Part shown: positions 35,001 through 46,839 of the stretch, one piece after another
Layout: every line of letters begins with the position of its first letter
Position numbering within the stretch: the first letter of the stretch is position 1
Source of the DNA: Takakia lepidozioides
Lineage: Eukaryota; Streptophyta; Takakiopsida; Takakiales; Takakiaceae
NCBI GenBank assembly: GCA_030704615.1
Contig: CM060733.1
Span: 73,284,001 to 73,348,000 of the forward strand
Length of the DNA: 64,000 nt
Direction of reading: 5' to 3'
Translations under genes and position numbers: made by a program
Notes under the pieces: generated by a model
Told to the model about the DNA's origin: nothing
What the model saw: only the letters and a program-made list of their open reading frames with translations
The model's database searches: none

Positions 35001-36395
35001 CAGTTGTCCTCAGTGACTACAACCTTGGGTACACCAGGCTTGGAAGTAGGAGACGCATCATTTGGTTGCTAGATAGCAACCTCTCGGGCTTTATCCGCCC
35101 ACCCTGACCGTGGCGTAGCCTCCACTTGCTCCGCCATAGCCACCTTGAGAACATCCTCTGGGGAAGAAACATTCCCAACCTCTTCAAAAACATTGGCCAC
35201 CTTGGCCTCCAACTGATCCTCAGTGTATGGCTCTCCCCACTCCTCATACTGCCGCTTGAGAGATCCAATGACTCTCTCTTTGCGCATCTCATCCCACATC
35301 TGCCATGGGTGTTTGCACCCCATGATCCTGTGCTCGCCCCCACTCATTGCCTCTACCGTTCCGGTTGGCAGAGATGGTGCAATATCCAATGGAAGTGCAG
35401 AAGTAGTCACCGATGCTTGCAATCTCCGTTGCTCAGCCATGCACAAGCCAATGACCCATGTCAAGCAATTGAGATCCATTGCTTGACCCAACACCTGGCG
35501 CCGTGATGCCTCTGACAGAGCTGGCATAGCTGTAGTGCCCGTGGCAAATCCCATTGCCCGCTCTCGCTCCTCCGCATTGGGCTCCACCAATTGTTGTAGC
35601 ACACTGTCCCAAATCAACCCAGGACCATTGTCTCGAAAAGCATGAGACGAGGGAAAGCTCATGAGCGTAGGCAAGGCTGCACGTGGCTGCCCCACTCGAT
35701 TTACCACTGCTAGAGGTGGACGGTCATCATGTCGCACCCTATGTGGTTGCCTCCCTTAGTCCAAAATGCCCTCAACTGTGAGATTGGGTGGCCGTTGAAT
35801 GGAATCGTATGCTCCCTTGAGCAGCTCTGGTGGTGCAAGATTGGTCCACCACAATCGAGGTCAATGCGCTCGTGATCCCACCGCTGCTGCATCCAATAGC
35901 ACCGCCGATCCAATCCAAGACCGCACCTGATGCACACTGGCCATAACCCTAGCCCGAGAGTCTCCATAAGAGGAACTTCTCCAAGATATAGGCTAGAGGT
36001 TGCACTTGCCTCGTCTGCAAGTCACGCAACACTCTCAACATCTCCCAAAACAAATGTGATCGTGCATCATGCAAGCCATTCCCATGACTTGCGGGAGAGT
36101 GTCATTGGCAAGGCCATCCACCTATCACCAAGTCAATGGCACCATGCCAGTCCCAATCATCCGCCCCCAACAAGGTAATGTCTGCTGGCAAGGCCTTTTG
36201 ATACCCTTGAATTGCTGAGAGAGACAACAACTCAGGATACCGATGTGTGAGCAAGGCGATGTGGCGCATAGAAATACGCCAAGCTATCTCATCCTTCTCC
36301 ACATACAAGTACTTGCGTATTTTAATCCCTGCTTGCAACACTCCTGCAAGCCCAGTGCTCATGCCTCCAAACATGTCTAGCAAGCAAATCCCTGA
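35001..36395 (-). pseudogene. DNMT-gypsy copy 1: embedded cytosine-C5 DNA methyltransferase
   Basis: Order on the minus strand: motif I LLDMFGGMSTGLAGVLQAG (36,384-36,325), LYVEKDEIAWRIS, motif IV DLVIGGWPCQ (about 36,108) directly followed by a TGA in place of the Gly codon, then LAYILEK (motif VI ENV damaged), and motifs IX/X VEPNAEERERAMGF...SRRQVLGQAMDLN (35,600-35,460). An acidic linker to RT follows (35,450-35,000). PCQ and ENV motifs define the C5 enzymes, which use SAM to methylate cytosine. Placement between protease and RT matches the DNMT-carrying gypsy elements reported in charophytes. Inactive here. Confidence 0.82.
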
Positions 36396-36399
36396 GTCA

Positions 36400-37135
36400 G
36401 GTGGTTGTCAGGTAATGGGCATTGTGTCCAAAGGAGCTAACTAAGGAGGTCCGGGTGATGTCATTGAACTCCTCTCACTCACCAATGGATAGGCCTCCTG
36501 CCATGCTTGGTGCACACACTCGCCTGCTACTCGATGCAAATTCCCAACTGTACCCCACAGTGGAATATGAACAGGCACATGAGGAAACACATCAGCCTTG
36601 TATGCCAATTGTTTGTCCTCATCAGGTGGTGGTCTATCATCTGCATGGCTATTGCCCTCCAAGAGCTTACCACCCCAAGCCACCACCCCTGAGAATGCAG
36701 CCAATGTGGGCATCATGTTCATATGATCCACCGCTACATTCCCAATAAACCGCACTGGGAGCAGTGCACGTCGACCATCCCTTGACTGCCATTCTGGCCT
36801 ATAGGACGCCGTTTCCTCCCAAAAGTCCAAAGTAACGCCCATTGGGTATAACACAGCCCCACCAACAAGCACATCATAAGACATCGCGTCCGTAACAATG
36901 GCTTTAGCTCTCATGACAGAGCCATTTGTAGGATGATCTGGCTGCAATCGAATGAAGAGCTCATGGCGTGTACTCCCTTGTGCCTTCTCTGAACTACCCT
37001 AAGATGTTTGAATTTGGAAATGACAAGGCTCCAAATCCGCCTCTGTAAGGCCCAAGCCTGCAATTGCTGCTCTCCCCAACAATATCAATGGCTGTGCTCC
37101 CGAGTCCAACAAGACTTGCAGTGGCCTATACCTCC
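36400..37135 (-). pseudogene. DNMT-gypsy copy 1: aspartic protease and linker
   Basis: Retropepsin active-site strand LQVLLDSGAQPL at about 37,085-37,115, a stop near 36,998, then SYDVLVGGAVLYPMGVTLDF (closing part of the protease fold) and a linker with HVPVHIPLWGTVGN leading to the methyltransferase start. It shares the linker with copy 2 (TPLWGTSKDLQQA). Confidence 0.7.
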
Positions 37136-38134
37136 TCCCGGTTGGGCCACCCAATATACACTCCATCCTGATTGTCCACCATGACTACCTCAGGAGTCAC
37201 CATGCTGTGCTCAATGGCTGGCCTAGCTGGCAACTCCTGCAACCTTGCAGCTACCGCTTGCCATGGCACCGCTATGGCTGACTTCACCCTCGAATCCAAA
37301 GCATCCATAGACTGCACCTTATCTGCTATCTCCGCAGATAGTGCCGATGCATCACCACTCTCACAGAGTCTAGCTGCTAGTCTGAACACAGCAGCTGGCC
37401 GAATCCCCGGCATTGCAATGGTCATTTGCAAAAAATGATGGAGCTTGGCAAACCGCCGTAGTGGCCCCCAACAATGTACTGGCTGCACCTTGCTTTGCAG
37501 CACCACCCACTGGCATTTCCCAAGCCACACCAACTCTCCCCAATGACACTCGTGGCTCTACCTCTGACACACTTGGGCGAGCGGGTGTCATTGATGGCGT
37601 AGGTGGCACTGTCTCAGCCAATGTAAAGGACTGTGGAAGCCTTGTCTGCCGATTTGTTTCCCCCATTTGTGGATCAAAATCCACATCCGCTCCTCTTGGC
37701 TCAGGAACACGCGTTGCTGCTTGAGTGACAGCAGCAGCAGAGTCCAATACATGCAATGGCCTTACAAGTGCGGCTCCACACATGAAGCCCATACCAATTT
37801 GATCTTCCCTAGGCATAGGAGGTTGTGCAGGTGGGGCTTGAACCTCAAGCCTTGGAGCTGGCGCAACATGACTAGTGGCCATGGCAGCAAGACGTTGCTC
37901 TGGCTGGGCAAGTCTATCCACCATGCCTTGGTCATGACCTTGACCCTGACCCTGTGCTCCTTGGTTTTGGTTACGACCTCCACCCCGACCTCTGCCTCCT
38001 CTACCTCTCTTGACTACATTGCCTCGTCCTCGGCCACCATTGTTCCCTTGGAACTGGCCTGGCCGTAGCTCAGGATGCAAGCCATAACAATGGGCCTCCT
38101 CATGCCCATACTTTCCACAATGCCCATACTGTAG
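37136..38134 (-). pseudogene. DNMT-gypsy copy 1: gag C-terminal, second knuckle and Gly/Arg-rich region
   Basis: Knuckle-like HCGKYGHEEAHCYG at about 38,075-38,115, a GRGGRGRGGGRNQNQG stretch, a Pro/Ala-rich region, then a helical block before the protease (KSAIAVPWQAVAARLQELPA). Two frame changes. It is probably the nucleocapsid-to-protease bridge. Confidence 0.55.
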
Positions 38135-39315
38135 TTATGTAGGCTGTGCCTGTGCCGGCCCTTTGCCTCTCTCCCGGCAATCCTTCTTGACATGGGATCC
38201 TCCACAATCCCAACAAGTTACACCCGATTGTTGTTGGCCTGAGAATGAAGGAAGAGACCTCTGCATCTGAGATCCTCTCTGTCCTTCCCTCGGCTTCACC
38301 TGAGCCCCCTTGTTGCCTTGAACACGTTGGGATAGTGGTTGTTGTTGGCTAGGAGCCCTACTTCGTTGTGTCTCCTTCCCAAACCCCACCATAACCACTC
38401 GCTCCTCCACCTTATTGAGCCCTATCCGCTCTACCAGCAAAAATACATTTGCTAAGGTGGGTTGGTCCACTTGTAGGAGAGTTGCATCCCGCACCCTTCT
38501 CCTCACTTCCTTGTCTAGGATCCCATACCAGAACTGGACTGCCTGAGCTTCTGTAACCCCTTGGTTTACGTTTACCAAGCGTCTCATGCGAGTGTAAGCC
38601 TCCCTCAAACTCTCAGTAGACCTTTGTTGGAACTCTTGCAAGCTCCGCAACTTCTCTGTCCTTATCCCTTGGTAGTTTCTCCTCAACTCCTCGAAGAACT
38701 CCACAACTGGGTTAAAGACAGGCACGGGTGCTGGTGCTGCAGCAGGAGCTTGAGTGGATTTCCCAGCTCCTGTACCACTTGTCCCACTACTAGTGCTTGC
38801 AGTTGGAAATGTTTGTGTAGCTGCTGGTGTCGCCGCTGCCCTTGTGCCTCTAGTGATGGAGACATAGTTAGGTGACCAATATTCTCGCTACTCCTCAATC
38901 TCCACCGCATGTCCCCGCCTAAATTCATGGTAATCATCCATGGGCGGCCCCTCAAGGTGCTGGAATAGCCCCTTCCACGCCATAAAGGGCGTAAATAGTT
39001 GTGGATTGCGCATTTGCTGCAAATCACACCAATTGTCAAACTCTTGTATGAAGTCATCAAGCTCAATGTGCCCACAGCTTCAGAGTACCTACGTGGCCCC
39101 TTGGTAGCTCCATATATCTCCTCCATCGTGTCCCACAACAATGGCATGGAAATGACTTGCACCCTTGACGAGAATCCTCCTGACTCCGAGTCTAAGCCTT
39201 CCTCAGAAGACACTGAAGGTGAAGATGGCCTGAACCGCACACCTCGTCTTGTGTACCCACTAGTATCGCTGGTGTTCGTACCAGCACTCCCCTCAGCAAC
39301 TAGTGGCACCTCCAT
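38135..39315 (-). pseudogene. DNMT-gypsy copy 1: gag
   Basis: The N-terminal part (39,315-38,780) has SVSSEEGLDSESGGFSSRVQ and LWDTMEEIYGATKGPRRYSE. After a frame change near 38,800 the capsid-like domain reads FFEELRRNYQGIRTEKLRSL, SLREAYTRMRRLVNVNQGVT and VQFWYGILDKEVRRRV, and ends with a zinc knuckle CWDCGGSHVKKDC (about 38,205). A Ty3/gypsy gag; copy 3 at 48 kb has the same N-terminus. Confidence 0.75.
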
Positions 39316-39890
39316 GATGAAAACTCACAACCCTGGTTGTCAAGCTGTCTCTAATCCCCACTTTCCACAAGGTAACCGGGTAGAGAACCTGTTGCGGCTA
39401 CTGGTTCAAACAGGAATAATAGGTTTCTAACGTAGACTTGTACCTGCACCTGCATCCACCGCAAGCACTCCTATGGTCTGCTGGTCATCAACCCAGCCTC
39501 ACTATAGAAGAAACGCTGGTGGTCTTGCTGGTCATCACTCCAGCCTCACCACCGACAACATACTCTAGGATTGGCCGGTGATCAAATCCGGACCAACCTC
39601 CTATGAAAACAAGCGCCCACACAAAGCTAACATGGCGCACAGTCAAGCATGCAGGTGTGGAGGGGATGCAAACACAAGAAAATCAAGACAGCAACTCCCC
39701 CACACCAAAAACACTCCACGGTGTCGCTCCTGCAAGGACACCCCATCCCAAAGCCGGACTGACTCTTGCCTCCACCTACGGAAAGGTTTTGGCCTACAGA
39801 GAGGGTGAAAGACTATGGGGAAGAGAAACTAAAGCAATTCCTAACCCCAGAATGCTCTCATCCCACCACTCTCCCTCCTGTCTCGCATTG
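39316..39890 (-). mobile_element. DNMT-gypsy copy 1: LTR/leader region
   Basis: Non-coding DNA upstream of gag, homologous in inverse orientation to 47,600-48,120. Contains short direct repeats (GGTCATCAACCCAGCCTCAC and a near copy). LTR and leader cannot be separated. The outer end at about 39,890 abuts a PPR coding fragment, so the element probably inserted in or next to a PPR gene. Confidence 0.55.
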
Positions 39891-40270
39891 ACGTGACCGG
39901 GCTTCACCCCTTCCCCCATCATTTGCTCATAGGTCTCCAAAGCCTCCATCCCATGTTCCTGCTGTGCATACCCTGCAAGCATCGCACTCCACGACACCAC
40001 ATCTCGTTCAGCCATAGTGTTGACCACTCCCTTTGCATCCTCGATGCACCCACATTTTGCAAACATGTCTACCAGGGTATTGTTCAAAATGACATTTGGT
40101 ACAATTCCAGCTCTAAAGTTGTCGCCATGGACCTCTTTCCCCTCTTCCAGAGCTGCCAGGGCAGTGTTCAGAATGACATTTGGTACAAATCCAGCTTTGA
40201 ACAAGGCACGGCCTGCTAAGACCAAGCTGACTCTCTCTCTTGCATCAACGAGGTAACTTACAGAATTCAA
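39891..40270 (-). pseudogene. PLS-type PPR protein fragment
   Basis: Reads AGIVPNVILNNTLVDMFAKC, GCIEDAKGVVNTMAERDVVS, WSAMLAGYAQQEHGMEALET and YEQMMGEGVKPGHV, about two and a half PPR units of the land-plant PLS type (organellar RNA-binding proteins). It is cut at 39,890 by retrotransposon DNA. The first about 25 residues fall in a repeated unit that extends to 41.1 kb. Confidence 0.75.
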
Positions 40271-41130
40271 TATGCATATCAGGGCCGAGTCTGATAAGAG
40301 GGCAAAACAAGCTGAAATAGGTTGAAGAAGAAGGTGCCCTCACCACATTGTCCATGACCTTGTGTCATGACCCATGGAGGATTTGACTGACCATGAACCC
40401 AAGAGGACTTGTTGTGTGTGCTGCTTGTGTCTGTAGTCAGGTAATGTCAGATTGGTCTATGAGATCCACCATGGTGCAGCTGAGCGGGTAGAGATTGAAA
40501 CACGGCCTGCTAAGACCAAGATGACTTTGTCTCTTGCACTAACGAGCTAACTTACAGAATTCAATATGCATATCAGGGCCGAGTCTGATAAGAGGAAAAA
40601 ATAGGCTGAAATAGGTTGAAGAAGAAGGTGCCCTCACGGCCTGCTAAGACCAAGTTGACTCTCCCTCTTGCACCAACGAGCTAACTTACAGAATTCAATA
40701 TGCATATCAAGGCCGAGTCTGATAAGAGGGCAAAACAGGCTGAAATAGGTTGGAGAAGAAGGTGCCCTCACGGCCTGCTAAGACCAAGCTGACTCTCTCT
40801 CTTGCACCAACGAGGTAACTTACAGAATTCAATATGCATATCAAGGCCGAGTCTAATAAGAGGGCAAAACAGGCTGGAATAGGTTGAAGAAGAAGGTGCC
40901 CTCACCACATTGTCCTCGACCTTGTGTCATGACCGATGGAGGATTTGACTGACCATGAACCCAAGAGGACCTGTTGTGTGTGCTGCTTGTGTCTGTAGTC
41001 AGGTAATGTCGGATTGGTCTGTGAAACCACCACGGTGCAGCTGAGCGGCAAAAGATTGAATCACGGCCTGCTAAGACCAAGATGACTCTCTCTCTTGCAC
41101 TAACGAGCTAACTTACAGAATTCAACCTGA
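40200..41130. repeat. Tandem repeat derived from the PPR flank
   Basis: An about 134-bp unit beginning CACGGCCTGCTAAGACCAAG starts at about 40,206, 40,502, 40,636, 40,770 and 41,061; two copies carry an extra about 160 bp (starting CACATTGTCC). The unit includes TTACAGAATTCAATATGCAT and AGAAGAAGGTGCCCTCA. Higher-order pattern long-short-short-long. Non-coding apart from the PPR end. Confidence 0.85.
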
Positions 41131-41150
41131 AAATTTAGGGATGACTTTGA

Positions 41151-42170
41151 TGTCATGGTTTTAGTCATGGTTATCTAGAATTACCTACTTCTAGTTAACT
41201 AGGACATTTTGGATATTTATATTTATATTTTGTGTGTTGGGACTTCATTGGGTCTCACATGCCAAGTGAGGTGTCGAGCCTCATTTGGGACATGGGGATA
41301 GGTTTTCCCCTTGTGAGGATGGAGGAGGCTCATCTTCTTGTAGTTGAGCCTCCATGAGCTTCTCTCACCTCCATAGCTCTAGGTATTGAGAGGGAGTGTG
41401 TTGAGGGCTTTGTAGGGTGGATTCCCTTAGCAAGGGTGCCATTGGCTTGACTTAGTTTATGTGATAGAGTGGATTTCACTTGGAAGGACTAGGCCTTGTT
41501 CTTAGTGTGATTGCTTCATGCTTTGAGAGTTTTCATTGTCTTCCAATTCTCTCATTTCTCATCTCTTATCACTACAAGAAGTTCACCTTATGCTTGTGAG
41601 TGCGGAGTGTAAGGATTAGTTTTGCACTTGTATGTTAAAGAGGTTGAGAGCTAGGAGAATTTAGCTCTTGTATCACAAGGCTTGCAAGGGGTTGCAAGGA
41701 AAGGTGCTCGAGTGTTGCATGCACCAAGGAGTTGGAGAGCTTGAGAAGAAAGCTCTTGAGTCACAAGATTTTGCAAGGATTGCAAAGAGGAAGTCTTGTG
41801 TGTGTGGAAGCATGGATTCTAGGGTTTTTGTATGCATTATGGAGTCAATGGTGTACACCATGGCTTGTGGAGAGTGACTAAAGGCTTGTTAGTGCTCATT
41901 TCACTATCAAGCCAGGGTTAAGCAAGTTCAAAGTGTGGATGTTGTGGAAAAGAAGCCAAAGAGCTACATAGGCTTTGGGCTTGAAGACAACAAGGGCAAG
42001 TACTTGGAGAGTACTAAGAAGCTCAAGAGGTTTTGAAAGGGAGCATGTGAAGAAATCTTCCAATCATGGTGGTGTGGAGCCAAGCTTAGGGCGCCATTGG
42101 AATGGCTTGGAGAACATATGGTGGGAAATCCTTGAAGGGAAATCATCAGGATTTTGATTTGTTCCTCCAG
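41151..42170 (+). repeat. Dispersed LTR-like repeat, copy 1
   Basis: Begins TGTCATGGTTTTAG and contains TGGGACTTCATTGGGTCTCA, CCAAGTGAGG and TTATCACTACAAGAAG. It is homologous over most of its length to 45,361-46,330 in the same orientation. TG start and non-coding nature suggest solo LTRs. The DNA between the copies is not an LTR-element interior. Confidence 0.5.
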
Positions 42171-42189
42171 AGGTTATGAGCAGTGTCCA

Positions 42190-42635
42190 CGGCGAATGGG
42201 ACAGCCGTGCGGAAGATTGCAATAACCTCGATCCGGACACATACGCCACGAAAAGATGAGACAGAGTCTTCCGGTGGAAAAAACGGTCAGCCCTCGCACG
42301 GAAGAAAATTGATTTAGCACCATCTTTAAAGGCCACGATGCAATCGTTCAAAGATGTTCCCCGCCCTGGAATTGGGCGTGTGTGTGCACACGGGATCAGC
42401 CAAAGCAGGGGAGGTGTACAATGTTTGCATCTCTAGAAATCCAGAGTGCACCTGCCCTGACTTTGACAACATGAAAAGTGCAAAAGGACCTTACACCCAC
42501 TGCAAGCACATTTACTACATTATGTTGCGCTGTTTGAAGATGCGGGAAGACCAGGAGATGATAGATCACGCTTCTCTCATAGTAAATGAGGCTAAGGAAA
42601 TGTTAGTTCGTGACCCATGTCCTTGGGTCCCATAG
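42190..42635 (+). pseudogene. SWIM zinc-finger tail of MULE-type transposase
   Basis: Reads ELGVCVHTGSAKAGEVYNVC, PECTCPDFDNMKSAKGPYTH, CKHIYYIMLRCLKMREDQEM, ending IVNEAKEMLVRDPCPWVP. SWIM pattern CxC...CxH. It is related to the tails at 10.8 and 23.6 kb. The upstream 42,190-42,350 has no consistent frame. It is directly followed by a palindrome field, as with the other two. Confidence 0.78.
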
Positions 42636-44720
42636 TGACCCCAAAGATATCTTGGTCTCTTCAGATCCATTTTTGTGACGCTGTATTGTTTTCTGCGATC
42701 TGTGAACCTCATGCATGCTGAAATGCCTTGAACATTGTTTTCTAACGGTCTTTATTAAACTGCAACACGAAAAGTTTGTTTCGCCGGATCTGTCGCATTA
42801 TCACACAATTGGAATCTCGTGGTCCGTGCCGACTATAACGTGAATGATCTCTTATTGGAATTGTTCCGTTGACCTGCAATATTGTTTCAGGTAGAGTTTG
42901 TACCCCATGCATGATTTCATGGTCAGGGGCACGCTCACATGAGCTCAACATCATTTTCCAACAGACATTTTTTCAACTCACACATAAGGTATGTTTTTCT
43001 ACATCTGTCGCATTATCACACATTTGGAATCCTTGTAGTCTGTGCCGACTACAACGTGGATTAGCTAAAAATTAAGTTGGCCATATTTAGTTGACCTGTG
43101 TGCTCATATGAGCTGAGCATCATTTGCCAACATGTAAGAGTGAAATGGCATTGGTCCCCGACATTATCACACATTTGGAATCCTTGTAGTCTGTGCCGAC
43201 TACAACATGGATTACCTAAAAATTTGGTTGGCCATATTTAGTTGACCTGTGTGCTCACATGAGCTGAGCATCACTTACCAACATGTACGAGTAAAACGGC
43301 ATTGGTCTTCGACATTATCACACATTTGGAATCGTGGTAGTTTGTGCCGACTACAACGTGGATTAGCTCTAGGTTGGAATTATTTAGTTGACCTGTGTGC
43401 TGACATGATGCCGGATCTCTCTCACTATCACACAACTGGAATCCTTTTAGTCTGTGCCGACTAAACCGTGGATGAGCTCTAGGTTGGGATCTTGGGTACT
43501 TCGCCAAATGTGTAGTCGATAGTTGTTTGTTTAATGTATGTACTCCGATTCATGGAACTGAAGAATGTGAAGTCGTTGCCGACTTCAAGATCTCCAACCA
43601 CAGCGAGACAACCCCTTCCAGCTACCTAAATGTGAGGATCGTTTAACAGTCAACTCAGCCTTCATTTCATAGAAGCTGGCGTACAATGACTCCACAACTT
43701 GACATTTCAGGTAGGCAATACACAAAGAGCCAAAATTACATTTGAACTATGGTTGTGGCACAAACATGAGAACCATGAGGTCACAATCACTTCTATGACA
43801 TGGCACATGTCCAACTTACAGACCCAGAAAAAATTCAATCGTCTTCTTTCCTACATAAGCTAAGTAGTCTGTTTTCCGAGGCATACTTTTTATAAAGCCT
43901 CCGAAACGATCAAAAACAATTTTAATTTTTCAACTACCTCTGTGTTAGGGATTGCATAGTAGCTCACATGAGCATTGTCTTTTGCTCTGTAACATTCACT
44001 GTTGTAGCTCGTTTCACATGTGTATGCTGCCTTTGCGTGTTCGCAACTGAATGCCATTACTGTACCGACTATCCACTATGGGTATTCAGCTCGTATGAGC
44101 ATACGACCTTATGCTGACATTTTAACTTAACTGGACTTCCCATTTGAATCCCAGGGGTTTATCCAATACAATAAATTACAGTTGAATATCGAGTCTGTAA
44201 AGTCGTTGCCGACTTACGGATTTGTGACCTGCTCGAGCAATGCCCAAACACCAACAAATTGTTGGAATGCGAATCTCTGGAGCTTATGACTAAAGGAGCT
44301 AATGATTTTCGATTGCCACTCAAACACAAAGAGGACTTTCACATAAACACTCCACAAGCTCATTCCAATGTTGCTGTTTTGGGATATCATCTTGCTTGCT
44401 CTCACTTCTTGGGATAGTAGAGCTTTCTCCTACCTCCTTATGTTCGACGACAGCTCTAACTATTGGTACAGTATGGATGGATCCAAAATACATTGACGTT
44501 ATGCTGTTTTTAAAGTCGTTGCCGACTTCAATATGACATTTGTTATCTCAAACTGATGACGTCGATGCTTGATGCGCTCTGTAAAGTCGGTGCCGACTTC
44601 AGTGCGTTTGAGTTACCCGAGCCCAGACTATCTTTATACCTCTTAAGAAATTTGGACCCAAACAACAACACGTTACAGAAGTAGGATTGCTATTTATTTC
44701 TGCAAGTCGTTGCCGACTTC
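42636..44720. repeat. Palindrome field, families TAGTCTGTGCCGACTA and AAGTCGTTGCCGACTT
   Basis: First type at about 42,824 (variant), 43,030, 43,187, 43,338, 43,455, within about 120-160-bp units that share CATTATCACACATTTGGAAT and GTTGACCTGTGTGCTCA. Second type at about 43,572, 44,200, 44,512, 44,582 (GTCGGTGCCGAC) and 44,704. No gene is visible in this 2-kb stretch. It lies 3' of a SWIM tail. Confidence 0.7.
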
Positions 44721-44797
44721 AAACTACATTCCCTCTTTAGGCCACTGCTGTGTCATCAAAGACATATCGCTTGTCTGTCTGGCCTATCTACATTGTC

Positions 44798-45241
44798 TCA
44801 CATCCTATGCCGGCAAACTGAGCATGACCCATTTCGCCGTAGCCACCTGTCAATGCATGGAGTGCGAAAGGAGTGGCTGCACTCACTCAGAATGCGGACA
44901 GAGTCTCCAACTACTGGACACTCTAGGCAGATGGTGTAGTTTTCGTGTAGTGCAAGAGCTATTTCCCCCGCAAGAACGAACTCCAGGGATTGCTCTTGAA
45001 CAGTTTCCATGTTTGCCCCATTCCACTGCAAATCCTCCACTTCATCAACCTCGATCTCCTCACCTTCTTCATCAATCTCCATCTGCTCAGCTTCATCATC
45101 ACCCTCTTTGTCTAATCGGTTATGTCGTCCCCAGCTGAAGGAGCGTTCCCATTCTTGAGACTGCAGAAGCAACATTGCTTCCTGATGTTCCTGCCTGGCA
45201 ACGCACTCGGCGATATCGTCCAGAAATGGAGTCCACCACAA
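44798..45241 (-). CDS. RING-H2-like zinc-finger protein
   Basis: 147 residues from the Met at 45,241. The N-terminal half is acidic (DDEAEQMEIDEEGEEIEVDE); the C-terminal part is a RING: CLECPVVGDSVRILSECSHS, FRTPCIDRWLRRNGSCSVCR. Spacing fits C-x2-C...C-x-H-x-F-(H)-x2-C-I-D-x-W-L...C-x2-C, with Arg at the position of the usual second His. Such proteins are normally E3 ubiquitin ligases. It lies between palindrome DNA and an LTR-like repeat, so it could be host DNA or a captured fragment. The reading frame is intact. Confidence 0.65.
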   Translation of the reverse strand: MWWTPFLDDIAECVARQEHQEAMLLLQSQEWERSFSWGRHNRLDKEGDDEAEQMEIDEEGEEIEVDEVEDLQWNGANMETVQEQSLEFVLAGEIALALHENYTICLECPVVGDSVRILSECSHSFRTPCIDRWLRRNGSCSVCRHRM

Positions 45242-45360
45242 CTCCTGCCCTCCCCATTGCCCTAGACACCACGACTATTGTTGCCTGCATTAGAACTGGG
45301 TGCGTCCTTCTTAGCTAAACAGGGAATGTCCTACAACACAGTGGATTCTCAGAAGCAAGA

Positions 45361-46330
45361 TGTCATGGTTTTATTTGTGATTAGTTAGACATAGTTATTT
45401 CTAGGTAATGAAGACATTATACATTTATATTTGTATTTTGTTGGCATTGGGACTTCATTTGGTTCCATGTGCCAAGTGAGGTGGCGAACCTCACTTGGGA
45501 CGTGGGGATGTTATCTCCACGTGAGACGTAGGCAGGCTCGTCTTCTTCTAGTCGAGCCTCCCGAGGCCTCTCTTGTCGCCATAGCTCTAGTACTTGAGAT
45601 GGAGAGTGGGTGAGGTCTGTATGGTGGAGTGCTTTAGCAAAGGTACCATTGGCTTGACTTATATAACGTGATAGAGTGGTTTCTCATCTTTTCACCATTT
45701 CCGTATCACTACAAAAAGACCTGCTTACATCGATGAGTGCAAAGTGTTAGCATAGTTAGCACTTGTGTGAAAGAGAGCTTGGTAGATAGCTTTTAAGTTA
45801 TAAGGTATTGCAGGGTTTGCAAGAAGAAAGCCTTGTGGTGTTTATGCACAAGAGGAGGTCTTCAAGGAGAGCCCCATTGAAAAGTTTGAGAGCTTGTGAA
45901 GAAGCTCTTGTTCTGCAAGTGTTGCAGGGTTTGAGGAGTTCAAGAAGAGCTCGGGTGTTAAGGGAGCAAGCGGTGTATGTGTGGAGTATGGTTTCAGCTT
46001 GTGGGAGTCTTCAACTTCAAGCTTAGGAGAGCTATGAGTGGAGGTAGACATCTGATTTCTCTTTGGGGCAGAATAGTGTATTTGTAGAGCATGCTTTGAG
46101 TTGGGGTTTCAATCCCAAGCTTGGGAAGAGCATGTCTATGGAAGTGGCAAGTGTAGGGATGGATTAGGAGCTCTAAGAGGTGCACTATTGCCATAGAAGA
46201 AAGCACTATGAGTGCATGCTATGGATAGAAGAGGGTATGCCATAGAAAGCTCAATAACTTGTTCTATTCTTGTTTCAATAACTTCCATAGAGAAAGAGAG
46301 CTTGTTGTGTGCCAAATAGCTTGCTTAGGG
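45361..46330 (+). repeat. Dispersed LTR-like repeat, copy 2
   Basis: Begins TGTCATGGTTTTATT and follows copy 1 (41,151) with many substitutions. It shares TGGGACTTCATT, CCAAGTGAGGTGGCGA-like words and TATCACTACAAAAAG. The right boundary is vague. Confidence 0.5.
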
Positions 46331-46549
46331 AGTTAGAGGCACTCTTGGCGGTCTATTGATGCTCAAGAAACCAAAGAACAGCACCTCTGGTTGCTCCATA
46401 GAAGCCATAGCTCGTTGTAGCAATCGCAGAGGCAAAGCGGCGCAAACCCTAGCTTGGGAACGCGTGGGAATTCATGGGAACGCATGGGAACATTGCCCCA
46501 GAGTTGGGAGCACCACCATTGTTCCATCGGATGAACTATTGAGCCAGTG

Positions 46550-46830
46550 GATGAAAATTGGCGTTCCTGGATGAGAATCGGTTGAAATGGATGAAACTGC
46601 GCCATCGGATGAACTATCGCGCTCTTGGATGAAAAATCACGACGACGGATGAAACTTTGTCAGCAGATGAACTATCGTGCCATCGGATGAAAAATCGCAG
46701 CGACGGATGAAACTGCGTCAGCAGATGAAATATCACGCCTGATGTCGTGGCAGATGAAATATCGGACCTACGGATGAGAAATCATAGTTTTGGATGAGAT
46801 TTGGTCAGCGACGGATGAAAAATGGACAAT
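46550..46830. repeat. GGATGAA-rich degenerate repeat
   Basis: Words GGATGAAACT, GGATGAACTATCG and GGATGAAAAATCG alternate every 20-30 bases, partly as CGACGGATGAAACT. Non-coding. Confidence 0.7.
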
Positions 46831-46839
46831 GTGGATATT

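Noticed and set aside
41151-46330. One complete LTR retrotransposon bounded by the two TGTCATGG repeats
   Set aside because: The interior has a SWIM tail, palindromes and a RING ORF but no gag or pol; the two repeats have also diverged strongly. Solo LTRs or dispersed repeats fit better.
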